DNA of 16,776 nucleotides. It comes from JANYCG01 sp031386665 (lineage in GTDB: Bacteria > Pseudomonadota > Gammaproteobacteria > Burkholderiales > Burkholderiaceae_C). A model generated the notes under the pieces. The model had not been told where the DNA came from. It worked only from the letters and a program-made list of their open reading frames with translations, and made no database searches. Each line of letters opens with the position of its first letter. Position 1 is the stretch's first letter. Shown piece by piece: positions 6,875 through 13,755 of the stretch. The position numbers and the translations under genes were made by a program. The DNA lies in NCBI GenBank assembly GCA_031386665.1, contig JANNCN010000226.1, positions 1 to 16,776 on the forward strand. Direction: 5' to 3'.

Positions 6875-7621
6875 TCAACTCGCTTCGGTTTTTCTCATCC
6901 AGACTAAGCAGCGCTCGGCCTGAAGACCCGGCACGTCCAAGGGTTCCACGTGAAACATTTTGATATTGGGCGGCAGCTGGGCAATTTCATCAGCGGGGTG
7001 ACGCGCCTTCATCGCCAGCCAAATGCCCTGCTCGTTCAGCAAATCTTTCGACAGGGCCGTGAAGTCGGCAAGGCTGGAGAATGCCCGACAACAAATGATG
7101 TCGAACCCGCCACCCTTCTCGCCGCCACGGCCAGGTTCGTCCTGGGAGGCCAGGTTTTCGACCCGGGCATGCACGGCCTTCAGATTTTTCAGCCGCAAAG
7201 TCACCGCGACCTGGTTGATGAAGGCCGCCTTTTTGGCCACAGTGTCGACACAGGTCACCGCGATGTCAGGGCAACAGATGGCGACTACAACGCCGGGCAG
7301 ACCTGCGCCCGAGCCAACGTCGAGCAATCGTTTCACCTCTTTCGGTTGGTTTGGCTGGTTTGGCTGGGGTGCGCATATGCCTTCTAATTTGGCAGTCAGT
7401 CCCAACTGGCGATTCATAGGCGCAAGAATGGCCAGACTGTCTATCAAATGCAGTGACAGCATGTCAGCCGGGTCACGCACTGACGTGAGGTTATAGACCT
7501 TGTTCCATTTTTGGATCAAGTCCAGGTAGGCGAACAAATTGTCGATCTGCACTGCAGTCAGCGTGAGCCCCAGCGCGGCAGCCGCTGCTTCGAGTTGGCG
7601 CCGAGCTGTCACTTCGGGCAT
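6875..7621 (-). CDS. rsmG: 16S rRNA (guanine-527-N7)-methyltransferase RsmG
   Basis: The 248-aa product methylates N7 of G527 in 16S rRNA using S-adenosylmethionine; loss of it gives low-level streptomycin resistance in several bacteria. The SAM-binding motif LLDVGSGAGLPG is at about residues 99-110, and the N-terminal segment WNKVYNLTSVRDP is typical. It is longer than the usual 205-220 residues because of a 15-20 residue insertion (about 79-96) containing an NQP tripeptide repeat just before the SAM motif. The MFHVEP segment near the C-terminus is encoded by a parS-like sequence. It follows mnmG by 40 bp, the usual gidA-gidB order. Confidence 0.96.
   Translation of the reverse strand: MPEVTARRQLEAAAAALGLTLTAVQIDNLFAYLDLIQKWNKVYNLTSVRDPADMLSLHLIDSLAILAPMNRQLGLTAKLEGICAPQPNQPNQPKEVKRLLDVGSGAGLPGVVVAICCPDIAVTCVDTVAKKAAFINQVAVTLRLKNLKAVHARVENLASQDEPGRGGEKGGGFDIICCRAFSSLADFTALSKDLLNEQGIWLAMKARHPADEIAQLPPNIKMFHVEPLDVPGLQAERCLVWMRKTEAS
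6942..6957. promoter_or_regulatory. parS: parS-like site inside rsmG
   Basis: The 16-mer GGTTCCACGTGAAACA matches 14 of 16 positions of TGTTTCACGTGAAACA and keeps the central CACGTG. Position 5 is known to be free in the Bacillus consensus TGTTNCACGTGAAACA, leaving one mismatch at position 1. It encodes the HVE part of MFHVEP in RsmG. A functional ParB-loading site is likely but weaker than the mnmG site. Confidence 0.75.
7344..7368 (-). repeat. 9-bp in-frame tandem repeat in rsmG (NQP units)
   Basis: A unit close to TGGCTGGTT is repeated about 2.7 times on the plus strand, reading as Gln-Pro-Asn repeats in RsmG. Each unit is three codons, so slippage here would keep the frame. It lies in the insertion before the SAM-binding motif, outside the conserved fold. 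Confidence 0.75.
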
Positions 7622-7661
7622 TTGAGTTTAGTCGCGAGTTCGAAGCAAGTCCGCTTTTCCA

Positions 7662-9761
7662 TTAGGCGGTCATCTCGTCATTTAGCTTTGTCGCAACTTC
7701 ATTTTCTGCCGCTGCTTGGCTGGTCGATGCTGCCTTGGCCCCAAACTGGGCGTGGCCTCGCCGTCTTAGGTGTACCAGCAGCAAAGAAATGGCAGCAGGC
7801 GTGATGCCAGAAATGCGGGACGCCTGGCCTAAAGTCTCAGGACGGCGCTTGTCCAAGGTCTGTCGAGCTTCAAAACTGAGCGCCGCCACCTGTAAATAAT
7901 CCATATCGACGGGTAGTTTCAGGTTCTCATAACTGGCAGCCCGCTCAATCTCGGTGCGCTGGCGGTCAATATAGCCTGCGTATTTGACTGAGATTTCCAC
8001 CTGCTCGGCCACGGACTGCTCGAAAAGCGCTGTTTCACTTGAAACTTCGATTGACGCAGAGCTGGCTTGTGGGTCGGGTTGGGCAATGGAACTCTCGTCA
8101 AGACTTGTCTGTCGGTTGGCAAACTTGCCCTCTTCCAGAGACATCAGCGCTGCATAACTCACATCTGGCCGGCGCAATAGATCAGCCAAACTGTGCTCGT
8201 GCTCCAGGTTTTTGCCCAAAACTCGTTTGGCCTCGGCCAAGCTCAAGTTTTTGGGGCTGACCCAAATTGACCGCAGACGTTCTGTTTCACGTGAAACAGC
8301 ATCTCGCTTGCGGCCAAAAGCGTCCCAGCGAGCGTCGTCTACCAGACCCAGTTGCCGCCCGATCTCAGTCAAGCGCATGTCGGCATTGTCTTCGCGCAGT
8401 TGAAGTCGAAACTCTGCCCGGCTGGTGAACATGCGGTACGGTTCGCTGACTCCTTTTGAAATCAGGTCGTCCACCAGCACGCCCAAATAGGCTTGGTCTC
8501 TCCCCGGCACCCAAGTGTCGCCAGACCAATTGGTTTTAGCCCCCGATTGCAAAGCGGCATTGATTCCAGCGAACATGCCTTGGGCGGCGGCTTCTTCATA
8601 GCCCGTGGTGCCATTGATTTGCCCTGCAAAAAACAGCCCGTTAATCGCCTTGGTTTCAAAACTGCTTTTCAAGCCAGTCGGGTCAAAGTAATCGTACTCA
8701 ATGGCGTAGCCAGGGCGCAAAATGTGCGCGTTCTCAAGCCCCGCCATAGATCGCACCAGCTCGTACTGAATATCAAACGGCAGGCTGGTGCTGATGCCAT
8801 TGGGGTAATACTCGTTCGTCGTCAGACCTTCGGGCTCCAGAAAAATCTGGTGGCTGTCTTTGTTGGCAAAACGGTTGATCTTGTCTTCCACGCTGGGACA
8901 ATAGCGCGGCCCCACGCCATCAATCAAGCCAGTGAACATTGGGCTTCGGTCAAACCCGCTTCGAATAATGTCATGCGTGCGCTGGTTGGTGTGGGTGATC
9001 CAGCAGGGCATTTGTTGCGGGTGCATTGAAGCCGAACCCATGAAGCTGAACACCGGCACACCTTTGCCCTCCTCGGTGCCCATGCCACCAGGCATTCCGT
9101 CACCAGGCTGCTGAAGGCACTTGGAAAAATCAATGGTGCGGCCATCCAAACGCGGTGGGGTGCCAGTTTTCAGGCGTCCCTGTGGCAGTTTGAGCTCTTT
9201 GAGCCTGGCGCTTAGCGACACCGCAGGCGGATCGCCTGCCCTGCCCGCCGAATAATTATTCAGTCCAACGTGAATTTTGCCATCCAAAAAAGTACCTGCA
9301 GTCAGCACCACGGTGCGGCTTCTGAAGCGAACACCAACTTGGGTGACTGCCCCAACAACCTTTGCTCCCTCGACCATCAAATCATCGACCGCCTGCTGGA
9401 ATAGCCACAGATTCGGCTGGTTTTCAAGACGACGGCGAATCGCCGCTTTGTACAAAACGCGGTCGGCTTGCGCTCGCGTCGCGCGCACCGCCGGACCTTT
9501 GCTCGAATTGAGAATGCGAAACTGAATCCCGCCTTCGTCAGTCGCCAGCGCCATCGCGCCGCCCATGGCGTCCACCTCTTTGACCAAATGCCCTTTGCCA
9601 ATACCGCCAATGGACGGGTTGCAACTCATCTGGCCCAGGGTTTCGATGTTGTGGCTGAGCAGCAAAGTCTTGCAGCCCATACGCGCTGACGCCAGCGCGG
9701 CTTCTGTGCCCGCATGGCCACCGCCGACAACGATGACGTCAAATTCTTGGGGGTAATTCAT
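7662..9761 (-). CDS. mnmG: tRNA U34 carboxymethylaminomethyl-modification enzyme MnmG (GidA)
   Basis: The 699-aa FAD protein, with MnmE (not in this window), installs cmnm5 on U34 of certain tRNAs. The FAD-binding motif VVGGGHAGTEAA is at about residues 11-22, CNPSIGGIGKGHL is at about 47, and the C-terminal helical domain includes EQVEISVKYAGYIDRQ. It is longer than the usual 620-650 residues: about 25-30 extra residues lie at roughly 550-580 (Ser/Gln/Asp-rich, ending EVSSETALF), and an Ala/Glu-rich tail follows the last conserved motif GITPAAISLLLVHLRRRG. A perfect parS lies within it. AAGGAG precedes the ATG at 9759-9761, inside the end of the upstream toxin gene, whose TGA overlaps this ATG. 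It heads the housekeeping part of the cluster. Confidence 0.97.
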   Translation of the reverse strand: MNYPQEFDVIVVGGGHAGTEAALASARMGCKTLLLSHNIETLGQMSCNPSIGGIGKGHLVKEVDAMGGAMALATDEGGIQFRILNSSKGPAVRATRAQADRVLYKAAIRRRLENQPNLWLFQQAVDDLMVEGAKVVGAVTQVGVRFRSRTVVLTAGTFLDGKIHVGLNNYSAGRAGDPPAVSLSARLKELKLPQGRLKTGTPPRLDGRTIDFSKCLQQPGDGMPGGMGTEEGKGVPVFSFMGSASMHPQQMPCWITHTNQRTHDIIRSGFDRSPMFTGLIDGVGPRYCPSVEDKINRFANKDSHQIFLEPEGLTTNEYYPNGISTSLPFDIQYELVRSMAGLENAHILRPGYAIEYDYFDPTGLKSSFETKAINGLFFAGQINGTTGYEEAAAQGMFAGINAALQSGAKTNWSGDTWVPGRDQAYLGVLVDDLISKGVSEPYRMFTSRAEFRLQLREDNADMRLTEIGRQLGLVDDARWDAFGRKRDAVSRETERLRSIWVSPKNLSLAEAKRVLGKNLEHEHSLADLLRRPDVSYAALMSLEEGKFANRQTSLDESSIAQPDPQASSASIEVSSETALFEQSVAEQVEISVKYAGYIDRQRTEIERAASYENLKLPVDMDYLQVAALSFEARQTLDKRRPETLGQASRISGITPAAISLLLVHLRRRGHAQFGAKAASTSQAAAENEVATKLNDEMTA
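8031..8046. other. Degenerate parS-like 16-mer in the MnmG insertion
   Basis: TGTTTCACTTGAAACT matches parS at 14 of 16 positions, but one mismatch breaks the central CACGTG to CACTTG, so binding is expected to be poor. It encodes VSSET inside the Ser-rich insertion of MnmG, mirroring VSRET encoded by the perfect parS 252 bp away. Confidence 0.45.
8283..8298. promoter_or_regulatory. parS: Perfect parS centromere site inside mnmG
   Basis: The 16-bp palindrome TGTTTCACGTGAAACA equals the consensus ParB-binding site of bacterial chromosomes. It lies within the mnmG coding sequence, encoding VSRET at about residues 488-492. With parA and parB downstream in the same cluster it should act as a ParB loading point and marks this region as lying near the replication origin. 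Confidence 0.95.
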
Positions 9762-10249
9762 GTGCCAACTCCTTGCAGTGACGCGGCATCACCCAATGCG
9801 CCACCAATGTATTCAGTCTGCAAACCCATCTCTCTCGCTGCAATGGCTTGCCTGCGGTCGCTGGTCACAAACAAGTCGACCTTGGCCGACAAAGCGCTGC
9901 CAATGTGCAGCGCGTCCATTCCGCGCAAAGCACGGTGCTCCATGGCCGCGAACGCAAAGCGCTCGACATGGGAGTCCAGCGGTACCAACGTCATGTCAGC
10001 CACGTCTTGCTGCGCTGCGACCCAGGCCCGGTCGAAATCTTGCGCCGACAGGCTGCCCTCGCGTCTGCGGCGCAACAGCGCAGACGCCACTTCGACCTTG
10101 CAATGGGCTGCCACCAACAGTTCACTGGCAGCGGCAAACAAACTCAGGGCACGATCCCGCCCAGCCTCAGCCGCGTATCGTTTGGTCAATGCTGACGCGT
10201 CGAAAAGCAGGCGAAATTCACCATCTCGCACTTCAAGTTTTCTTACCAC
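9758..10249 (-). CDS. PIN-domain toxin (VapC-like endoribonuclease)
   Basis: The 163-aa product has the PIN-domain acidic set: Asp17 in LLFDASALTKRY, Glu53 in CKVEVASALL, Asp112 in RGMDALHIGSAL and Asp131 in FVTSDRRQ. PIN toxins bind Mg2+ and cut RNA, often tRNA or rRNA. The start is GTG at 10247-10249, overlapping the antitoxin stop (TAA 10243-10245). That tight coupling is standard for vapBC pairs. Its own stop TGA (9758-9760) overlaps the mnmG ATG, so the toxin is also coupled to mnmG. An alternative start a few codons inside (before LLFDAS) cannot be excluded. VapC is used here as a family label; the target RNA is unknown. Confidence 0.9.
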   Translation of the reverse strand: MVRKLEVRDGEFRLLFDASALTKRYAAEAGRDRALSLFAAASELLVAAHCKVEVASALLRRRREGSLSAQDFDRAWVAAQQDVADMTLVPLDSHVERFAFAAMEHRALRGMDALHIGSALSAKVDLFVTSDRRQAIAAREMGLQTEYIGGALGDAASLQGVGT

Positions 10250-10485
10250 GGCGACTCCAACCGCTCGTCTAGCACGGCTTGCGACAGCGAAACCCCAGCG
10301 GCTAAATGAACCGGGTCAAATGGCCGCTTCCAGCTGGGCAGCGGCTGCACGTCATCGGCGCGTGCAGGCACCAGGTCGGCCACAGGCTTGCCATGGCGCA
10401 AGATGCGAACGGTTTCGCCTTTCTCAACCAAGTCAATCATGGCGGACGCATTGGCGCGGAATTCACTCAAAGCAACGGTCTGCAT
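10243..10485 (-). CDS. Phd/YefM-type antitoxin (VapB-like) paired with the PIN toxin
   Basis: The 80-aa product starts MQTVALSEFRANASAMIDLV, followed by EKGETVRILRHGKPVADLVPA. This is the Phd/YefM fold: an N-terminal DNA-binding, dimerising half, then a C-terminal toxin-binding tail (about residues 45-80) with WKRPFDP and LDERLESPW. I chose the ATG at 10483-10485 because homologous proteins begin here, a GGAAAG lies 8 nt upstream, and a longer frame would swallow the operator. Proteins of this type neutralise the toxin and repress their own promoter. It overlaps the toxin start and reads toward mnmG. Confidence 0.88.
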   Translation of the reverse strand: MQTVALSEFRANASAMIDLVEKGETVRILRHGKPVADLVPARADDVQPLPSWKRPFDPVHLAAGVSLSQAVLDERLESPW

Positions 10486-10511
10486 TTGTACAACTTTCCA
10501 AGTTTTGTACA
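10486..10511. promoter_or_regulatory. Candidate operator of the antitoxin-toxin pair (two TGTACA boxes)
   Basis: Two TTGTACA boxes start 19 bp apart (10486 and 10505), flanking AACTTTCCAAGTT, so the whole is an imperfect inverted repeat of about 26 bp directly abutting the antitoxin start codon. Boxes two helical turns apart suit binding of two antitoxin dimers. The ribosome-binding site GGAAAG lies between the boxes. A clear -35 element is not visible; TTAAAAT beside the outer box may be the -10. Confidence 0.65.
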
Positions 10512-10635
10512 TTTTAACAGGCTTTGCCCTTTGCCCCTTTGCCTTACCTAGAGCACCGCCTGTCCTCGCATTGACAGCAGCCAAACCCAACTTGGCCTAC
10601 CATTCTCCCTGAACCCTCACACTGGAGCCTTCCCC

Positions 10636-11394
10636 ATGAAAATCCCATCCCTCAAAGAAGTTGTCAGCGCCGAAGAATGGAAGTTGCGCGTGGATTTGGC
10701 CGCCTGCTACCGGCTGGTGGCCGCCTATGGCTGGAGCGACCTGATCTTCACCCACATTTCGGCACGCATCCCCGGCCCGGATCACCACTTTTTGATCAAT
10801 CCCTACGGCCTGATGTTTGACGAAATCACCGCGTCCAGCCTCATCAAAATCGACCAAAGCTGCAATAAGCTGAGCGAATCGCCCTACCCGGTCAACCCGG
10901 CGGGCTTCACCATTCACAGCTGCATTCACGAAGTGCGCGAAGACGCCGGTTGCGTGCTGCACACCCATTCCCGCGCGGGCGTGGGCGTGAGCGCGCAAAA
11001 GGGCGGTTTGCTGCCGGTCAGCCAGCAATCAACTGTGATTTTAAACAGCATTGCCTACCACGACTATGAAGGCATTGCCCTGTACGCCGAAGAAAAACCA
11101 CGCCTACAGGCCAGTTTGGGCAGCGCCCACAACTTGATTTTGCGCAACCATGGCCTGCTGACCATCGGTGCAACGATTCCCGACGCGTTTTTGACCATGT
11201 ACTTTTTAGAAAGCTCTTGCCGCATTCAAATCGACGCGCAAGCAGGTGGCGAGGTCAACTTGATTGGCCACGCGCCCATGGAGGCCAACAAAAACGCCAT
11301 GAAGATGGCCACGGGCGGCCAAAGTGCGGCCAACCTGGCCTGGCCCGCCCTGCTGCGCAAACTGGATCGCGAGAACCCAGGCTATGCGGTTTGA
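10636..11394 (+). CDS. Class II aldolase/adducin-family protein
   Basis: The 252-aa soluble protein has the class II aldolase fold. Zinc ligands are expected at His109 and His111 (LHTHSRAG) and His172 (RNHGLL). The position where L-fuculose-phosphate aldolase has its catalytic Glu is occupied by an AGFTIH segment (residues 89-94), as in the adducin-like branch, so an ordinary retro-aldol reaction is not assured. Family members act on sugar phosphates or on unidentified small carbonyl compounds. TGGAG sits about 10 nt before the ATG. It is divergent from the antitoxin gene across a 150-bp gap and followed by a dispersed repeat, so it appears to be a single-gene unit. Confidence 0.9.
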   Translation: MKIPSLKEVVSAEEWKLRVDLAACYRLVAAYGWSDLIFTHISARIPGPDHHFLINPYGLMFDEITASSLIKIDQSCNKLSESPYPVNPAGFTIHSCIHEVREDAGCVLHTHSRAGVGVSAQKGGLLPVSQQSTVILNSIAYHDYEGIALYAEEKPRLQASLGSAHNLILRNHGLLTIGATIPDAFLTMYFLESSCRIQIDAQAGGEVNLIGHAPMEANKNAMKMATGGQSAANLAWPALLRKLDRENPGYAV

Positions 11395-11460
11395 GCCGAT
11401 TCGGCTTGAATCAACCGGCTAAATAACGGGCCTTGACATTCACAACCGCTTTTTACGAAC

Positions 11461-11508
11461 GCTATTATTAGCATAGCGAACTATCTATATTATTCGTGAG
11501 CTAGAGCC
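11461..11508 (+). repeat. Dispersed intergenic repeat, copy 2 (aldolase-GST gap)
   Basis: It runs from GCTAT at 11461 to GCTAGAG ending at 11506, 46 nt as in the other copies. It opens with GCTAT-TATTAGC-ATAGC and ends TTCGTGAGCTAGAG. Same orientation as copies 1 and 3. Confidence 0.8.
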
Positions 11509-11560
11509 CTATTTTATTCACAATTTGACCTAAAGCGCTAATTTTCGGTGTTTTGGAAAG

Positions 11561-11586
11561 AAATTTACCACAAATGTGGTAAATTT
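11561..11586. promoter_or_regulatory. Perfect 26-bp palindrome upstream of the glutathione S-transferase
   Basis: Arms AAATTTACCACA and TGTGGTAAATTT are perfect inverted repeats of 12 bp around a central AA. No T-run follows immediately and the palindrome lies 264 bp before the transferase start. It could be a binding site for a dimeric regulator or a transcript-end hairpin for the gene to the left. Confidence 0.55.
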
Positions 11587-11850
11587 ACCCTGGTTTCACC
11601 CAAACCCAGCTCTGTTGCCAAAGCGACAAGCCTCGGCTTGATTTTCAACGCCACGCACCCAACTCCCTCAAGCCAAGGCACAAACTTCAGCGCAAACTTA
11701 AGCTCAAGCAAGCCCCTCAATCCGCTGCGCACCCCAAAACACGCAGATTGTGGTGCTTCCGAGCAAAAACTTGGGCTTAAGACTAGCATCAACGCTGTTT
11801 CGATTTCTTCAACGCGCCCCAACCGGGCCACCCACCTCAAGGACTCCGTC

Positions 11851-12462
11851 ATGAAACTTTATTACTCCCCCGGTGCCTGCTCTCTCTCGCCGCACATCGC
11901 CTTGCAAGAATCCGGCCTGAAATTTGAAGCCATCGCAGCCCCCACCAAAACCCACAAGCTCCCGGATGGCAGTGACTTTTATGCCGTCAACCCACTGGGC
12001 TACGTGCCATTTTTGGTGCTGGACGATGGCCGCACCCTGCGCGAAGGCCCGGCCATCGTGCAATACATTGCCGACCAAGTACCCGCCAAAAACTTGGCCC
12101 CCGCCAACGGCACGTTTGAGCGCGCCAAGCTGCAAGAAATGCTGAATTTCATCGGCACGGAGCTGCACAAAGGCTTTGGCCCGCTGTTTAACCCCGCCAC
12201 GCCCGCCGAATACAAAGCCATCGCGATTGCCAAAGTGCAGGAGCGTCTGAAGTTCACCGACAGCGAACTCGCTGGCAAACAGTACGCCCTGGGCGACCAC
12301 TACAGCGTGGCAGACGGCTACCTGTTCACCGTGACCAACTGGGCGCAATACGTGGGCATTGATTTGGCCCCGTACCCCAACCTGGTCGCCTACCGCGCCC
12401 GCGTGGCCGCCCGCCCCGCCACCATTGCCGCGATGACGGCAGAAGGCTTGATCAAGGCATGA
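11851..12462 (+). CDS. gstA: Beta-class glutathione S-transferase
   Basis: The 203-aa product matches E. coli GstA closely in layout. The N-terminal thioredoxin-like domain starts MKLYYSPGACSLSPHIAL with Cys10, the beta-class catalytic/glutathione cysteine, then has VNPLGYVPFLVLDDG and EGPAIVQYIAD for glutathione binding. The helical C-terminal domain contains TELHKGFGPLFNP and the N-capping segment SVADGYLF. It conjugates glutathione to electrophiles or acts on peroxides; the exact substrate is unknown. AAGGA lies 10 nt before the ATG at 11851; an in-frame extension of about 100 codons is rejected. The stop overlaps the start of the next gene (ATGA at 12459-12462), so the two are translationally coupled. 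Confidence 0.95.
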   Translation: MKLYYSPGACSLSPHIALQESGLKFEAIAAPTKTHKLPDGSDFYAVNPLGYVPFLVLDDGRTLREGPAIVQYIADQVPAKNLAPANGTFERAKLQEMLNFIGTELHKGFGPLFNPATPAEYKAIAIAKVQERLKFTDSELAGKQYALGDHYSVADGYLFTVTNWAQYVGIDLAPYPNLVAYRARVAARPATIAAMTAEGLIKA

Positions 12463-13595
12463 AGTCACTGTTCAGCCCCGTCCAGGTCGGTGCCATGCAC
12501 TTGGCCAACCGCGTCGTCATGGCCCCGCTCACGCGCAACCGCGCACCCGGTGCCTTGCCCACCGCGCTCATGGCCACTTACTATGCGCAGCGGGCTGACC
12601 CGCACAATGGGGCTGGACTGATCGTGACGGAGGCCACCGCCATCAGCCACCAGGGCCAAGGTTACTCCGACGTGCCAGGCATCTGGTCGGCTGAACAAGT
12701 GGCTCTGTGGCGCAAAACGACTGATGCAGTTCACGCCGCGGGCGGCAAAATCGTCATGCAACTGTGGCATGTGGGCCGCGTCTCGCACGTCTATTTGCAA
12801 CCTGATGGCGGCGCGCCCGTGGCCCCATCTGCCATCACCGCCAAAACCAAAACGGTACTGATCAAAGACGGCGTGCCCGGCTTTGTGGCCACCTCCGCCC
12901 CCCGCGCCCTGCGCCTGGACGAGCTGCCCGGCATCGTGCAAGATTACCGGCACGCTGCGGCCAACGCCATCGCCGCTGGGTTTGACGGCGTTGAAGTCCA
13001 CGGTGCCAACGGCTATTTGCTGGATCAATTTTTGCGCAGCGGCTCCAACCAACGCACTGACGCCTACGGTGGCTCCATCGAGAACCGCGCCCGGCTGCTG
13101 GTTGAGGTCATGACCGCCATCGCCCAAGAGATCGGCGGCGACCGCACTGGCATTCGCCTGTCGCCCGTCACGCCCGCCAACGACGCGCAAGACCCGCACC
13201 CACAGCCCTTGTTTGAGCACGTCGTTCGCCAACTCGGCCCCTTGAATCTGGCGTTTTTGCACATCATTGAAGGTGCCACCGGTGCTGCGCGCGACTTCCA
13301 ACAGGGTGATAGCCCGTTCGACTACGCCGCCCTGCGCGGCGCCTACGCCCAAGCCGGTGGCGCAGGCGCGTGGATGGTCAACAACGGCCTGGACAAGCCA
13401 CTAGCCCAAGCCGCACTGCAAAACGGTGCCGACCTGGTCGCCTTTGGCCGCCCCTTCATCGCCAACCCCGACCTCACCCGCCGCCTGCGCGAAGACGCGC
13501 CAATGAACGAAGGCAACCGCGCGACCTATTACGGCGGTGGGGCCGAAGGGTATACGGATTACCCGGCGCAGGCTGCTGCTGAAGCGTCAGCCTGA
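12459..13595 (+). CDS. Old Yellow Enzyme-family alkene reductase (NemA-like)
   Basis: The 378-aa FMN TIM-barrel enzyme reduces activated C=C bonds of enones, maleimides or nitro-compounds with NAD(P)H. It begins LFSPVQVGAMHLANRVVMAPLTRNR as in NemA/OYE (quoted residues 4-28 in two parts: LFSPVQVGAMHLANR and VVMAPLTRNR). The substrate-binding pair is His181/Asn184 with the proton donor Tyr186 in VHGANGYLLDQFL; the phosphate-binding end has LVAFGRPFIANPDL. All expected residues are present. It overlaps the glutathione S-transferase gene by 4 bp, so the pair probably serves detoxification of reactive electrophiles. In Proteobacteria such genes are often controlled by a NemR-type repressor, but none is visible here. 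Confidence 0.94.
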   Translation: MKSLFSPVQVGAMHLANRVVMAPLTRNRAPGALPTALMATYYAQRADPHNGAGLIVTEATAISHQGQGYSDVPGIWSAEQVALWRKTTDAVHAAGGKIVMQLWHVGRVSHVYLQPDGGAPVAPSAITAKTKTVLIKDGVPGFVATSAPRALRLDELPGIVQDYRHAAANAIAAGFDGVEVHGANGYLLDQFLRSGSNQRTDAYGGSIENRARLLVEVMTAIAQEIGGDRTGIRLSPVTPANDAQDPHPQPLFEHVVRQLGPLNLAFLHIIEGATGAARDFQQGDSPFDYAALRGAYAQAGGAGAWMVNNGLDKPLAQAALQNGADLVAFGRPFIANPDLTRRLREDAPMNEGNRATYYGGGAEGYTDYPAQAAAEASA

Positions 13596-13630
13596 ACCCT
13601 ACCGCGTCTGTGGCACTTAACTGCCGCAGG

Positions 13631-13735
13631 CGCAGAAGGCGAATTGGGGTCAGATCGCAATATTGCTGCGAAGCACCCGCAGGGCGAGCCAACGGCGACG
13701 CGATTTTGGGCTCTGACCCCAATTCGCCCTCTGCG
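13631..13735. repeat. REP-like inverted repeat, 24-bp arms with 23/24 match
   Basis: The left arm (13631-13654) and the reverse complement of the right arm (13712-13735) differ at one base; both contain GGCGAATTGGGGTCAGA. The 57-bp middle is not strongly paired. Words of the GGGGTCAGA type occur in REP/REPtron elements mobilised by RAYT (TnpA-REP) transposases; no such transposase is in this window. It may end transcription of the reductase. Confidence 0.75.
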
Positions 13736-13755
13736 CCGGGCTATCGGCAGCACTC

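Larger units (their letters stand above)
11395..11850. other. 456-bp AT-rich gap with a dispersed repeat and a long palindrome
   Basis: The gap between the aldolase-like gene and the glutathione S-transferase holds dispersed repeat copy 2 (11461-11508) and a perfect 26-bp palindrome (11561-11586). An open frame continues upstream of the transferase in phase, but its residues look non-coding (many Ser, Pro, Thr, Lys, no domain) and the transferase has its own good start. The transferase promoter must lie here; I see no clear -35/-10 pair. Confidence 0.6.

Noticed and set aside
9714..10517. 267-codon plus-strand frame opposite the toxin-antitoxin pair
   Set aside because: Ser/Ala/Arg-rich shadow; the minus strand has two recognisable proteins with proper overlaps.
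11548..11850. In-phase extension of the glutathione S-transferase by about 100 codons
   Set aside because: The residues look non-coding, contain the palindrome, and the ATG at 11851 has AAGGA and gives the standard family N-terminus.
12465..13352. 295-codon minus-strand frame opposite the alkene reductase
   Set aside because: Antisense shadow of an Old Yellow Enzyme gene with all active-site residues.
13642..13733. REP-like inverted repeat considered as terminal repeats of an insertion sequence
   Set aside because: Only 57 bp lie between the arms, with no transposase frame and no flanking target duplication that I can see.
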